A DNA stretch of 64,000 bases from contig NZ_JAQNDO010000001.1 in the NCBI RefSeq assembly GCF_028369105.1, positions 10,696,501-10,760,500 on the forward strand, in the 5' to 3' direction. A model generated the notes under the pieces. The model made no database searches, was not told the DNA's origin, and saw only the letters and a program-made list of their open reading frames with translations. Shown here piece by piece: positions 11,190 through 20,620 of this stretch (position 1 is its first letter; each line of letters starts with the position of its first letter). This DNA comes from Polyangium mundeleinium. Its GTDB lineage: Bacteria > Myxococcota_A > Polyangia > Polyangiales > Polyangiaceae. The position numbers were made by a program, and so were the translations under genes.

Positions 11190-12365
11190 ATGAAAAAGGC
11201 CGAAATCGATGCTCTCGTGCACGCTCATCGTGGAAGCGCCCGCGCCGTGGCCTTCTTGCACGTCCTCCGGCAGCCGGCGCTCGCGCCGGACGATCACGAC
11301 TTCCTCGCCGCGCACGCGCACGAGCTCACCTCCGCAGATCTCCTGCGCTGGCGCGCGCGCACCTCGTCCGCGGATCGCCAGCCCATCCTCGTCGCGCTCG
11401 CGAAGCTCTGCGAGGACAAACCCGCCGAGTTCGAACACGAGGTGCTGAACGCCCCCGGGCTCTCCTTCGAGGATCGGGAATGGGAGACGCTCGCCGACCT
11501 CGTCCGCGGAAAGGCCCCGCCCGCGCTCCAGGCGCGCATCGAGCGGAAGGAAACGAGAACGCCCGCGCCCGTCGCGGTCTTCGCGCCCGCGGACGAACCC
11601 GTTGATCTCGCCGCGATGTTCGACCTCGACGAAGGCGGCGCGCTCGATGCGTCAGCCTCGAAAGAAGGGGACGGCTCGCTCTTCGGCGACGGCTCGCTCG
11701 GCGACGACCTCGATCTCGGCCTCGGCGACGACGAAGGCGGCCCGCTCTTCGCCGATCCCTTCGCGGGCCTCACCGTCGAAGATGCCTTCGCGAAGGTCAC
11801 GAACGGGACGAACGGCGACGAGCGCGCGATGCTGCTCGATTGGCTCGCCGCGCAAGGCATCGACGCCGCGCGCCTCATGAGCGTCGCGCTCGCCTCGCTG
11901 CATCAGGGGCCCGTGGCCTCGCCCGTGGTCGCCTGGATCGGAAAGCGGCTCGTGTCGAAAGCGGACTGGGAGACGAACGGATATGCGCTCTTTCTGGCGC
12001 TCGTCCAGCGGCGTGCTTTCGCGGAGCTCCAGGAGCTCGTGGCGCAAGCCGCCGGCGCCTCCCCCGAGCTCACCGAAGCGCGGCTCGCCGCGTTCGGCCA
12101 CGTGCTCCTCGACGTCACGCAGGGCGCGATCAAAGAAAAGGACGAAGCACGCGCGGCCGCGGCGCTCGCCGCGCTCTCGGCGCTCGATACAACGGACGAG
12201 ACGCGGAAGAAGGTCGGCGCGTTGAAACAAGCGCTCCACGACGCCCAGGCCTCGGCGTATCTCGTGACGCTCCTCGATCTCGTGGTGCAGCGCGCGCGCG
12301 GGGAAAACCCGACGGAAGGGATGATCGCCGCCGTGCACGCCCTCTCGGACGCGCTCGGCTCGTAA
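11190..12365 (+). CDS. Unknown protein with acidic central linker
   Basis: 391 residues from the ATG after AAGGTGGGGG; the frame stays open upstream, but that part looks like non-coding sequence. The N-terminal part (about 1-110) is helical (MKKAEIDALVHAHRG start). The middle (about 130-190) is acidic and Gly/Ser/Asp-rich (DLDEGGALDAS, GDGSLGDDLDLGLGDDEGG). The C-terminal half is Ala/Leu-rich helices resembling HEAT or TPR solenoids, without a clear repeat consensus. No signal peptide, so cytoplasmic. Function not recognised. Confidence 0.7.
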   Translation: MKKAEIDALVHAHRGSARAVAFLHVLRQPALAPDDHDFLAAHAHELTSADLLRWRARTSSADRQPILVALAKLCEDKPAEFEHEVLNAPGLSFEDREWETLADLVRGKAPPALQARIERKETRTPAPVAVFAPADEPVDLAAMFDLDEGGALDASASKEGDGSLFGDGSLGDDLDLGLGDDEGGPLFADPFAGLTVEDAFAKVTNGTNGDERAMLLDWLAAQGIDAARLMSVALASLHQGPVASPVVAWIGKRLVSKADWETNGYALFLALVQRRAFAELQELVAQAAGASPELTEARLAAFGHVLLDVTQGAIKEKDEARAAAALAALSALDTTDETRKKVGALKQALHDAQASAYLVTLLDLVVQRARGENPTEGMIAAVHALSDALGS

Positions 12366-12372
12366 GCTCCCC

Positions 12373-13293
12373 TCAACGCTTCTTCGTCGACGTCGGCTTT
12401 GGCGGGTCCGTGGCTTTGCCCGTCGCCGCGTCGTTCTTCGGCGCCTTCTCCGGCGAACGGATACGCACGGGCACGGCGACCCAGTCGTTCGGCTTCAAGA
12501 GCTCCTTCGAGATCCATCCGACGGGCGCGTTCTTCGCGGTCGTCTCGACGAACACGTACTCGCGGCCCTGGTAGCGAATCTTCTCGCCTTGCGCCGGCAC
12601 CGCGACGCCGAGCATCGCGTGCCGGTGGGCATTCGAGTTCAAGAGCACGCTGTCCACGCCGATGGCGTCGAGCAGCATGTGCAAGAGCAGCGCCTTCGAA
12701 TCGCAGTCGCCTTTTTTCCCCGAGACCACGAGCGCCGGCGGCATGAGGCCGAAGGGACGACCCTTGGGGATCTCGTAAGGGATCGCCTGGACGAACGAGG
12801 CCAGGAGCTCGACGGCGTCGAGCGTGCCGAGCTTCGCCTCGTGGATGCGCGTCTTGAAGCGCGCGGCGAGCGGATCGACATCGGGTTTGCTGCGCTCCGC
12901 GAGCGACTCGAAGATGCACTGCATGCTCGCGTCGCAGCCGGGCGGCGGCACCCACTTGAACGCGCCGTCGCCCGCGTCCTGGTATTTGAGGCGCTGCGCG
13001 AGCTCGTGGTGCGCGGCGTCGACGTCGCGCTGCTCGTCCGCGGCGAGCGCGTAGCCGGCGCGATAGACGGGTGGTTCGAGGCGACGGTCCCGCCACGCAT
13101 ACTTCGTCGCGCCGGACGCCGGCGTCTTTTCGGGATACACCGCGACGCCGAGATCGACCCCCGGCGTATCCGCGGACGGCTCCTCGTCGCTGCTCGACGA
13201 AAGCAGATCGTTCAGGTCGATGGCGCAGCAGCAGCAGCCCGCGACGAACATGCACGAGGTCGCGGCGAGCGCGAGGAGCGTTCGCCCGTTCAT
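12373..13293 (-). CDS. Transglutaminase-like lipoprotein
   Basis: 306 residues. Lipobox FVAGC is followed by three more Cys (CCCC at about 20-23). The second half has the transglutaminase-like core: GKKGDCDSKALLLHMLLDA (nucleophile Cys near 194), NSNAHRHAMLGVAV (His near 222) and a later VFVETT for the acidic residue. This papain-like fold cleaves or transfers amides; the substrate is unknown. The start codon overlaps the upstream DUF350 stop (ATGA), so the two are coupled and probably act together at the envelope. A Lys/Pro tail closes the protein. Confidence 0.8.
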   Translation of the reverse strand: MNGRTLLALAATSCMFVAGCCCCAIDLNDLLSSSSDEEPSADTPGVDLGVAVYPEKTPASGATKYAWRDRRLEPPVYRAGYALAADEQRDVDAAHHELAQRLKYQDAGDGAFKWVPPPGCDASMQCIFESLAERSKPDVDPLAARFKTRIHEAKLGTLDAVELLASFVQAIPYEIPKGRPFGLMPPALVVSGKKGDCDSKALLLHMLLDAIGVDSVLLNSNAHRHAMLGVAVPAQGEKIRYQGREYVFVETTAKNAPVGWISKELLKPNDWVAVPVRIRSPEKAPKNDAATGKATDPPKPTSTKKR

Positions 13294-13835
13294 GACGGCG
13301 CCATCACCTCGTCGCGCGCGAGCTGGGGCAGCGGCAAGAGACCGTCGAGGGCGGTCTCGAGCCCCGGCGCGGCCACGAGCGCGATCACCACCATCACCGC
13401 GCCGAGCACGAGCGCCGGCGCGACGTTGCCCTTCCGGATCTCCGCGAGCTCGTCCACGCCTCGCGTGAGGCGCACGAAGACGAACGTGCCCACGGTGAGC
13501 GCGGCCGCGCCCACGGCGAGCGAGAACGCGACGTGCGCGAGGCCGTACAACGTGAACTTGCCGAGCATCACAGGCGCGAGCTTCTGGCCGCGGTACATGA
13601 AGTCCATCGCGGCGAACGTCGCCGACACCGCGTGCTGCGCGAGGAGCCCGAGCGAGAGCAACCCCGCGGCCGAGATCACGGCGACGCCCGTGTTGCCCTT
13701 CCCGAGCTCCGCGTCGATCTCGCCAAGGCGCAGGACCCGCCCGAGCACGCGCGAACCGAGCCACACGCCGAGGGCGCCGACGAGGATGCCGAAAAGGATC
13801 TTGCCGATCCCGATCAGGAAGAGCGCGACGTTCAC
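13290..13835 (-). CDS. DUF350-family membrane protein
   Basis: 181 residues, nearly all membrane: about four to five hydrophobic segments. It contains two internally similar units, GEIDAELGKGNTGVAVISAAG and VDELAEIRKGNVAPALVLGAV (given in part), matching the DUF350/YjfL pattern of paired helices around a KGN motif. It is first in a two-gene unit with the transglutaminase-like lipoprotein, overlapping it by four bases. Molecular function is not known for the family. Confidence 0.78.
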   Translation of the reverse strand: MNVALFLIGIGKILFGILVGALGVWLGSRVLGRVLRLGEIDAELGKGNTGVAVISAAGLLSLGLLAQHAVSATFAAMDFMYRGQKLAPVMLGKFTLYGLAHVAFSLAVGAAALTVGTFVFVRLTRGVDELAEIRKGNVAPALVLGAVMVVIALVAAPGLETALDGLLPLPQLARDEVMAPS

Positions 13836-14103
13836 CGCGCGAGCGTAGCGGAATCGTGCGGCCCTCGAAACCGGCGAACGAGCACGGGGCCCGAGGGCCG
13901 GATACCACGGAAAACGATGGAGTTTCGATCTGTTCCCTCTCCGAGGGCTCGCCCTCCCGCGTCGCCGGGCTCACGGGATGCGGTTCGCGGCGAACTCGTC
14001 TGGATGTCGTGCTCCAAGCGTTGCGCGAGCCGAGCGGGGATCGTAGGTAGCAAGGACGAAGAAGTCCCCAGAGGAGGCGCGCGCGCCCGCGAGAGCACCG
14101 ACC

Positions 14104-16170
14104 ATGCCCGAATCTCACGAAAATCCGCTGCTCGGCCTCGGCTACGAAATTCCCTTCGATCGCATCCGCGGCGAGCACGTGCAGCCCGCCGTGAAAGAGC
14201 TGCTCGCCGAGGCGAAGGCGCGGCTCGATGCCCTCGCGGCGGCCGCGGGGCCCCGCACGTTCGAGAACACCATCACCGCGCTCGAACAGGTGACGGAGCA
14301 GCTCGATTTCGTGATGGGCGTCGTCGGCCACCTCGAGTCCGTCGCCACGACGCCCGAGCTCCGCGCCGCTTACTCCGCGGTGCAGCCCGAGGTCAGCGAG
14401 TTCTTCAGCGGCATCGCGCTCTCCGAGCCCGTGTGGAACGCGCTCAAGGCGTACGCCGCGACGGACGAGGCGAAGGCGCTCACGGGGACCCGCAAGCGGC
14501 TGCTCGAAAAGACGGTCGCCGATTTCAAGCGCAGCGGCGCGGACCTCGATCCGGAGGGGAAGAAGCGCCTCGCGGAGATCGACGTCGAGCTCGCGCAGCT
14601 CACGCTTCGTTACGGGCAGAACGTGCTCGACGCGACGAACGCGTTCGAGCTCGTGCTCGGCGAGCGCGACAAGCTCGCGGGCCTGCCCGAGGGCGCGGTG
14701 CTCGCGGCGAAGGCGAGCGCGGAGGCGAAGGGCCTCTCCGGGTATCGCTTCACGATGCAGGCGCCGAGTTACCTGCCCGTGATGACGTACCTCGACGATC
14801 GCTCGATCCGCGAGCGCATGTACAAGGCGTACGCCACGCGCGCGACCGAGGGGCCCTTGGACAACCGCCCGCTCGTGCAGCGGATCCTCGTGCTCCGGCG
14901 CGAGAAGGCGCGCCTGCTCGGCTTCGAGAGCTTCGCCGACCTCGTGCTCGAAGATCGCATGGCCAAGTCGGGGCACGCCGCGCGCAAGTTCGTGCAGACC
15001 CTCCGCGACAAGACGCAGACGTACTTCGATCGGGAGAACGCCGAGCTCCAGGCGTACCGCAACGAGATCGAGGGCCCGGACGCGCCCGCGATCGAGCCGT
15101 GGGACGTCGCGTATTACGCCGAGAAGCTCCGCCGCGCGCGTTACGATTTCGACGAGGAGTCGCTCCGCCCTTATTTCTCCGCGGAGAAGGCGCTCGAAGG
15201 TGTCTTCGCGATCGCCTCGGCGCTCTACGGCGTGCGCATCGAGCCTTCGCCCGAGACGAAGGCCTGGCACGAGACGGTCTCGACGTACCGCATCGTGGAG
15301 GCGAACGGGCACGCGAGCGCGGTGTTCTACGTCGACATCTGGCCGCGCGAGTCGAAGCGCGACGGCGCCTGGATGCAGGGGCTCGTGACGGGCGTGTGGT
15401 CGCCCAAGATCCCCGCGTCGCACCTCGAAGTGCTCGCGGGCAACCTCACGCCGCCCATCGGCGACCGCCCCGCGCTGCTCAACCACCGCGAGGTCGAGAC
15501 GCTCTTCCACGAGTTCGGCCACCTCATGCACCACGCGTCGAGCTGCGTGGAGGTGCGCACGCTGGCCGGGACGAACGTGGCGTGGGACTTCGTCGAGCTG
15601 CCCTCGCAGATCATGGAGAACTGGTGCTGGGAGAAGGAGGCGCTCGACCTCTTCGCGCGGCACCACGAGACGAACGAGCCGATCCCGGCGCCGCTGCTCG
15701 AGCGCATGCGGGCGGCGCGCACGTTCCGCACGGCGAACGCGATGATGCGGCAGCTCGGCTTCGCCGAGGTCGATCTCGCGCTGCACGTGGACTGGGATCC
15801 GGCGCGGGACGGGGATCCCACGGACTACGGCCGCGAGATCCTCTCGCGCCACTCGCCCGCGCCGCTGCCCGGTGATCACGCGATGCTCGCTTCGTTCTCG
15901 CACCTCTTCTCGAGCCCCGTCGGGTATGCCGCGGGGTATTACTCGTACAAGTGGGCCGAGGTGCTCGACGCCGACGCCTTCTCGCGGTTCAAGCGCGAGG
16001 GGCTGTTCAGCCGGGAGGTCGGCGAGGCCTTCCGCTCCGAGATCCTCGCGCGAGGTGACAGCGAAGATCCCATGGTCCTTTACCGGCGCTTCATGGGGCG
16101 CGAACCAACCCTGGAGGCGCTGCTCGAACGCGACGGCCTCATCGCGTCCGGGACGGCGGTGGCGGTTTGA
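14104..16170 (+). CDS. M3-family oligopeptidase
   Basis: 688 residues, typical for the thimet oligopeptidase/oligopeptidase A family. The zinc site HEFGHLMHH lies near residue 468 (HExxH), followed by VELPSQIMENW with the downstream zinc-ligand Glu; FSHLFSSPVGYAAGYYSYKW near the C-terminus is the conserved substrate-side helix. No signal peptide, so it degrades short peptides in the cytoplasm. The stop overlaps the hslO start (TGATG), linking peptide turnover and redox-stress folding in one unit. Confidence 0.93.
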   Translation: MPESHENPLLGLGYEIPFDRIRGEHVQPAVKELLAEAKARLDALAAAAGPRTFENTITALEQVTEQLDFVMGVVGHLESVATTPELRAAYSAVQPEVSEFFSGIALSEPVWNALKAYAATDEAKALTGTRKRLLEKTVADFKRSGADLDPEGKKRLAEIDVELAQLTLRYGQNVLDATNAFELVLGERDKLAGLPEGAVLAAKASAEAKGLSGYRFTMQAPSYLPVMTYLDDRSIRERMYKAYATRATEGPLDNRPLVQRILVLRREKARLLGFESFADLVLEDRMAKSGHAARKFVQTLRDKTQTYFDRENAELQAYRNEIEGPDAPAIEPWDVAYYAEKLRRARYDFDEESLRPYFSAEKALEGVFAIASALYGVRIEPSPETKAWHETVSTYRIVEANGHASAVFYVDIWPRESKRDGAWMQGLVTGVWSPKIPASHLEVLAGNLTPPIGDRPALLNHREVETLFHEFGHLMHHASSCVEVRTLAGTNVAWDFVELPSQIMENWCWEKEALDLFARHHETNEPIPAPLLERMRAARTFRTANAMMRQLGFAEVDLALHVDWDPARDGDPTDYGREILSRHSPAPLPGDHAMLASFSHLFSSPVGYAAGYYSYKWAEVLDADAFSRFKREGLFSREVGEAFRSEILARGDSEDPMVLYRRFMGREPTLEALLERDGLIASGTAVAV

Positions 16171-17057
16171 TGAGCGAGCGAAACGTCACGAACCAACAAG
16201 CCGACAAAGTCATCCGCGCGATGACGAACGACGGCGCGTTCCGGGTCATCACAGCGCTGACCACCGAGACGGTGCGCGGCGCGATCGCCTCGCAGGGCGC
16301 GAAGGGCGCGGTGGCGGGCCGCTTCGGCGAGCTCGTCACGGGCGCGATCCTCATCCGCGAGGCGATGAGCCCGAGCCTGCGCGTCCAGGGCATTCTGAAG
16401 GGCGCGAGCGGCAAGGGCAGCATCGTGGCCGACGCGCACCCGGACGGCACGAACCGCGGCCTCGTGGGCTTCAGCGGCGCGACGGGCGAGGACATGGCCA
16501 GCGGCAAGGGCGCGCTGCTCAAGATGATGCGGACGATGCCGAACGGCTCGCTCCACCAGGGCATCGTGGAGGTCTCGTTCGAGGCGCAGGACGGCGGGAT
16601 CTCGGGGGCGCTCATGGCGTACATGCAGCACTCCGAGCAGATCGTCTCCACGATCGCCGTGGCCACGCTGCTCGAAGGGGACGAGGTCGTCGCCGCGGGC
16701 GGCTACATCGTCGAGCTCTTGCCGGAGGTCGAGCGCGGGCCGCTCATGATCATGACGCAAAGGCTCGAAGACTTCCCGAAGCTCGACGATTTGCTCCGCA
16801 AAGGGGACCTCACGCCGAACGCGCTGATCGAGGATCTCCTCTATGGCATGCCGTACACGCTGCTCGCGGAGTCGGACCTCCGGTATGCGTGCCATTGCAG
16901 CGAGCTCCGCGTCCTCTCCAGCCTGGCCACGCTCCCGCGCGCGGACATCGAGGACCTGCTCCGCGACAACAAGATCCTGGAGATCACCTGCGATTATTGC
17001 CGGAAAGAATACGGCATTCAGCCTTCGCAGCTCCAGGCGCTCCTCATGGCGAGCTGA
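16170..17057 (+). CDS. hslO: Hsp33 redox-regulated chaperone
   Basis: 295 residues. The N-terminal domain has VSFEAQDGGISGALMAYMQHSEQI. The C-terminal zinc switch is complete: CHC near 239-241 and CDYC near 273-276, the CxC...CxxC arrangement whose oxidation activates Hsp33 as a holdase. ATG at 16170 overlaps the preceding TGA and is preferred to the in-frame TTG one codon earlier. It protects unfolding proteins during oxidative stress; msrA and Bcp elsewhere in the window belong to the same stress theme but are not linked in an operon. Confidence 0.93.
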   Translation: MSERNVTNQQADKVIRAMTNDGAFRVITALTTETVRGAIASQGAKGAVAGRFGELVTGAILIREAMSPSLRVQGILKGASGKGSIVADAHPDGTNRGLVGFSGATGEDMASGKGALLKMMRTMPNGSLHQGIVEVSFEAQDGGISGALMAYMQHSEQIVSTIAVATLLEGDEVVAAGGYIVELLPEVERGPLMIMTQRLEDFPKLDDLLRKGDLTPNALIEDLLYGMPYTLLAESDLRYACHCSELRVLSSLATLPRADIEDLLRDNKILEITCDYCRKEYGIQPSQLQALLMAS

Positions 17058-17174
17058 ATCCCCCCACGTCCCGGCCGCTCCCCTTCCGGCCTGCACGGCG
17101 CCGCGAATTCGCGATTCGCCGGCTTGACCCTCCTTTGTTCGGATGCCACCTCTCCCGGGCACGGGGGGCAACCA

Positions 17175-18509
17175 ATGGATCTCTCTTCCCACGAGCGCGA
17201 GGTCACTCGCGTCGCGACCACCATTCGTGTTCATGCCAGCCGGGGCGGGCCCGTCCGTATCGACAAGGGCGGCGTCTCCCATTTCGTGCCCGTCCCGGGC
17301 GATCCCCGCGAGCACGCCGCGGCGATCGACGCCTCCAGGTTCCGGCGTGTCCTCGCCATCGATCCGGAGCGCCGCATTTGCGTCGCCGAGCCTGGCGTCA
17401 CGTTCGCCGAGCTCGTCCCGCGCACGCTCGAACATGGCCTCGTCCCCGCCGTCGTCCCCGAGCTCGAAGACATCACGCTCGGCGGCGCGGTCGCGGGCTG
17501 CTCGATCGAATCGAGCTCGTACCGATATGGCGGCTTCCACGACGGCTGCCTCGAATACGAGGTCATCTCCGGCGACGGCGAGATCGTCACCTGCTCGGCC
17601 GAGAAAGAGCCCCTGCTCTTCGACATGATCCACGGCTCGTACGGCACGCTCGGCGTCCTCTCGCGCCTCACGTTCAAGCTCGTCCAGGCGAAGCGCTTCG
17701 TCCGGATGCAATACCGCCATTTCGACAGCTTCGACGCCTTCCATGCGGCCATGGCGGAGCGCTGCCGCGCGGGCGATTTCGAGTTCATCGACGGCATCGT
17801 GCACGGCCCGCGCTCGTTCGTGCTTTGCCTCGGCGCGTTCGTGGACGAGGCGCCGTTCACCTCGAACTATCGCTGGCTCGACGTCTATTACAAGAGCACC
17901 CTCGGACGCACGGAGGACTACCTCACGACGCCCGATTATTTCTTCCGCTACGACGCCGAATGCCACTGGCTCAGCCGCACCGTCCCGGGGCTCGAAACGA
18001 AGCCCGTCCGCTGGCTCGTCGGCCGCCACGTCCTCGGCTCGCGCAACCTCATTCGATGGTCGAAGCGGCTCGATCGCGTGCTCGGCCTGAAACCGCGGCC
18101 CGACATCGTCTGCGACGTCTTCGTGCCGCAGCGCAACTTCTCCGCCTTTTACCAGTGGTACGCGCGTGATTTCGATTTCTGGCCGCTCTGGGTCGTCCCT
18201 TACCGCATGCCGCGCCCCTATCCGTGGATCCGCCCATCCCACGCGAAGCACAAGGACGAGCTCTGGATCGACTGCGCCGTGTATGGCAAACCCAATGACG
18301 ACCCGCTCGTCGACGGGTCCGAGGTGCTGGAGCAGAAGACCTACGAGCTCGGCGGCGTGAAGACTTTGATCTCGCGCAATCATTACAGCGAAGATCGATT
18401 CTGGGAGATCTACGATCGCGAGCGTTACGAGGCCGCGAAGCGTAGGCTCGACCCGCATGGCGTCTTCCCGGGCCTCTACGAGAAGTGCCACCGCGTCCGC
18501 CAAAGCTGA
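17175..18509 (+). CDS. FAD-linked oxidoreductase resembling DHCR24 sterol reductase
   Basis: 444 residues from ATG with a G-rich ribosome site. It follows 24-dehydrocholesterol reductase along its whole length: VPELEDITLGGAVAGCSIES, SSYRYGGFHDGCLEYEV and GTLGVLSRLTFKLVQAKRFV in the FAD-binding domain, then LDVYYKSTLGRTEDYLTTPDY, WPLWVVPYRMPRP, ELWIDCAVYGKP and the C-terminal FWEIYDRERYEAAK (all partial). It probably reduces an isolated side-chain double bond of a sterol or other isoprenoid. No sterol-synthesis gene is next to it. A plant- or animal-like DHCR24 homologue fits reports of sterol synthesis in some myxobacteria. Substrate not established. Confidence 0.82.
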   Translation: MDLSSHEREVTRVATTIRVHASRGGPVRIDKGGVSHFVPVPGDPREHAAAIDASRFRRVLAIDPERRICVAEPGVTFAELVPRTLEHGLVPAVVPELEDITLGGAVAGCSIESSSYRYGGFHDGCLEYEVISGDGEIVTCSAEKEPLLFDMIHGSYGTLGVLSRLTFKLVQAKRFVRMQYRHFDSFDAFHAAMAERCRAGDFEFIDGIVHGPRSFVLCLGAFVDEAPFTSNYRWLDVYYKSTLGRTEDYLTTPDYFFRYDAECHWLSRTVPGLETKPVRWLVGRHVLGSRNLIRWSKRLDRVLGLKPRPDIVCDVFVPQRNFSAFYQWYARDFDFWPLWVVPYRMPRPYPWIRPSHAKHKDELWIDCAVYGKPNDDPLVDGSEVLEQKTYELGGVKTLISRNHYSEDRFWEIYDRERYEAAKRRLDPHGVFPGLYEKCHRVRQS

Positions 18510-18560
18510 CGCTCCGCTCCTCCGTCCGGCGTGATAGTCTCGCGGCCGGAGGAGCTTGCC

Positions 18561-20555
18561 ATGCTACCGTCTCGGACTCTTGTCGCTTGCCTCATGACGT
18601 TTGCCGGCCTCGCCGCGCTCGGATGCTCGGACGAGGCGGTGACGCCCGCGGGCCCGCCGCCGCTCGCCGTCCCCGAGGGGTGCAACCCCATCGCATTCGA
18701 AAACGACTGCCTTCTGCCTTATCCGTCCGATTTTTATCTCCAGGACGACGCATCCATGCCGAGCGGCAAGCGGGTCGTGATCCCCGAGGCCGCGCAGATG
18801 AAGGACAAGAATGAGAAGTCCTTCGATTTCACGAAAGCGCACCCGATCGACGGGTTTTCGCATCACCAGCCGATCCTCGTGCACTTCAAGGAGGGCGTGA
18901 GCACCGAGGGCGTCGTCTTCCACACGGACGAGCCCGAGAAGAGCCTCTCGCCCGAGAGCAAGGTGATCCTGCTCGACGCGGCGACGGGCAAACCCGTGCC
19001 CGTCTGGGCCGAGGTCGACAAGAACACGCTCGAACCCTCGGAGCGGGCCTTCATCCTCCGCCCCTTCGTGCGGCTCGACAATGGCAAACGGTACATCGTC
19101 GCGCTCCAGGGGCTCGCGCCGGAGTCGGAGGCGGCCGCGGGCCCGCTGCTCGCGCCGCCCGAGGGATTCAAGCGTATCCGCGACAAACAGACGTCCGCCG
19201 ATCCGGTCCTCGGCCCGATCGCGAGCCGCTACGAGAAAGACATCTTCCCGGCGCTCGTGGCCCATGGCGTCGCGCGTGAGACGCTCCAGCTCGCCTGGGA
19301 TTTCACGACGAGCAGCGAGGAGGTCAACACGCGTGACCTCCTCACGATGCGCGACGACCTCATCACCAAGCTCGAAGCGACCCCGCCGGCCGTGAGCAAT
19401 GTCGTGGTCACGGAAACCACGCCCGCGGAAAATGAAAACATCTGGCTGCGGATCGAGGGCACGATCAAGGTCCCGCTCTACATGGAGAGCGTCGAGCCGG
19501 GCGCGCTGATCCATAGGGACGCGAGCGGCAAGCCGGCGCAGAACGGCGACGCGGACGTCCCCTTCATTCTCCAGGTCCCGCATAGCCTGAAGCCCGCGGA
19601 CGGCTCCTTCGAGCCGGCGCGTATTCTCCAGTACGGGCACGGCTTCTTCGGGCTCGCCGAGGAGATCAATTACGGCTTCATGCGTGGCTACGAGAACGAG
19701 CGCAAGTACATCGCCGCCGCCGTCGATCTCTGGGGCATGGCCGAGCCGGACATCGAGATCGTGCTGCAAAAGGCCTTCGGCGATCCCGGCACCGTCTTCA
19801 GCTTCATCGACCGCATCCACCAGGGCATCATCAATTACATCGCCCTCAGCTACGCCCTGAAGGGCCCGATCGCGGCGCTGCCCCAGCTCCAGCAATTCGG
19901 CAAGCCGCTCTACGACACGAACAAGCTCTTCTATTACGGCATCAGCCAGGGCTCGATCTTCGGCGTCACCATGCTCGCCCTGAACCCGATCCTCGATCGC
20001 GCGGCGCTCGGCGTCGGCGGCGGCCCGTACTCGCTCATGATGTCGCGCTCGGCGAGTTATCAGCAGCTCTACGGCGTGCTCCAGGGCCAGCTCCAGAACC
20101 CGCTCACCCTCATGAAGCTGATGGCCCTGAGCCAGGGCACCTGGGACCGCGTCGACCCCATGACCTACGCGCCGCACCTGCTCAAGGACACGTACCCGAA
20201 CAGCCCGCCGAACCGGCACGTGCTCATGCAGATCGGGATCGGCGATCACTCGGTGAACAACCTCGCGAGCCACCTCGTCGCGCGCGCGACGGGCATTCCC
20301 CTGCTCGACCCCGCGCCGCGGCCGATCTGGGGCCTCGAAAGCACGATGTCGCCCGCCGACGACGCGCTCGTCGTCATCGACTTCAAGCTCGCCACCGAGC
20401 CCGGGCTCGAATGCAAACTGCCCGCGGAGTCCGAGAAGAACGACGTGCACGAGGGCGTGCGGCGCAACGTGAAGGTGAAGGACCAGCTCGATCTGTTCTT
20501 CCAGCCAGACGGGCAGATCCAGAACACCTGCGACGGCGCCTGCGATCCCGAATAG
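18561..20555 (+). CDS. Large lipoprotein with alpha/beta-hydrolase core
   Basis: 664 residues from the ATG after GGAGGAG. Lipobox AALGC (Cys23). The N-terminal region starts NPIAFENDCLLPYPSDFYL and carries a beta-rich section similar to bacterial Ig-like domains. From about residue 350 an alpha/beta-hydrolase follows: ILQYGHGFFG (oxyanion side), FYYGISQGSIFG with Ser near 461 as nucleophile, and late GDHSVNN as candidate His region. Likely an envelope esterase or lipase; substrate unknown. This architecture recurs in myxobacterial genomes as an unannotated lipoprotein. Confidence 0.75.
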   Translation: MLPSRTLVACLMTFAGLAALGCSDEAVTPAGPPPLAVPEGCNPIAFENDCLLPYPSDFYLQDDASMPSGKRVVIPEAAQMKDKNEKSFDFTKAHPIDGFSHHQPILVHFKEGVSTEGVVFHTDEPEKSLSPESKVILLDAATGKPVPVWAEVDKNTLEPSERAFILRPFVRLDNGKRYIVALQGLAPESEAAAGPLLAPPEGFKRIRDKQTSADPVLGPIASRYEKDIFPALVAHGVARETLQLAWDFTTSSEEVNTRDLLTMRDDLITKLEATPPAVSNVVVTETTPAENENIWLRIEGTIKVPLYMESVEPGALIHRDASGKPAQNGDADVPFILQVPHSLKPADGSFEPARILQYGHGFFGLAEEINYGFMRGYENERKYIAAAVDLWGMAEPDIEIVLQKAFGDPGTVFSFIDRIHQGIINYIALSYALKGPIAALPQLQQFGKPLYDTNKLFYYGISQGSIFGVTMLALNPILDRAALGVGGGPYSLMMSRSASYQQLYGVLQGQLQNPLTLMKLMALSQGTWDRVDPMTYAPHLLKDTYPNSPPNRHVLMQIGIGDHSVNNLASHLVARATGIPLLDPAPRPIWGLESTMSPADDALVVIDFKLATEPGLECKLPAESEKNDVHEGVRRNVKVKDQLDLFFQPDGQIQNTCDGACDPE

Positions 20556-20620
20556 CGGACCCATTGCATCCGGCCTCGTTCCTGCGCTACGGTTCGTCCG
20601 CGCGCAGAGGAGGACCGGGC

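Noticed and set aside
12373-15903. A 1176-codon minus-strand protein
   Set aside because: Only the first part is the transglutaminase-like lipoprotein; upstream it is antisense to the M3 oligopeptidase, an effect of high GC content.
16080-18503. An 807-codon minus-strand frame over hslO and the DHCR24-like gene
   Set aside because: Antisense to two genes with clear families and good ribosome sites.
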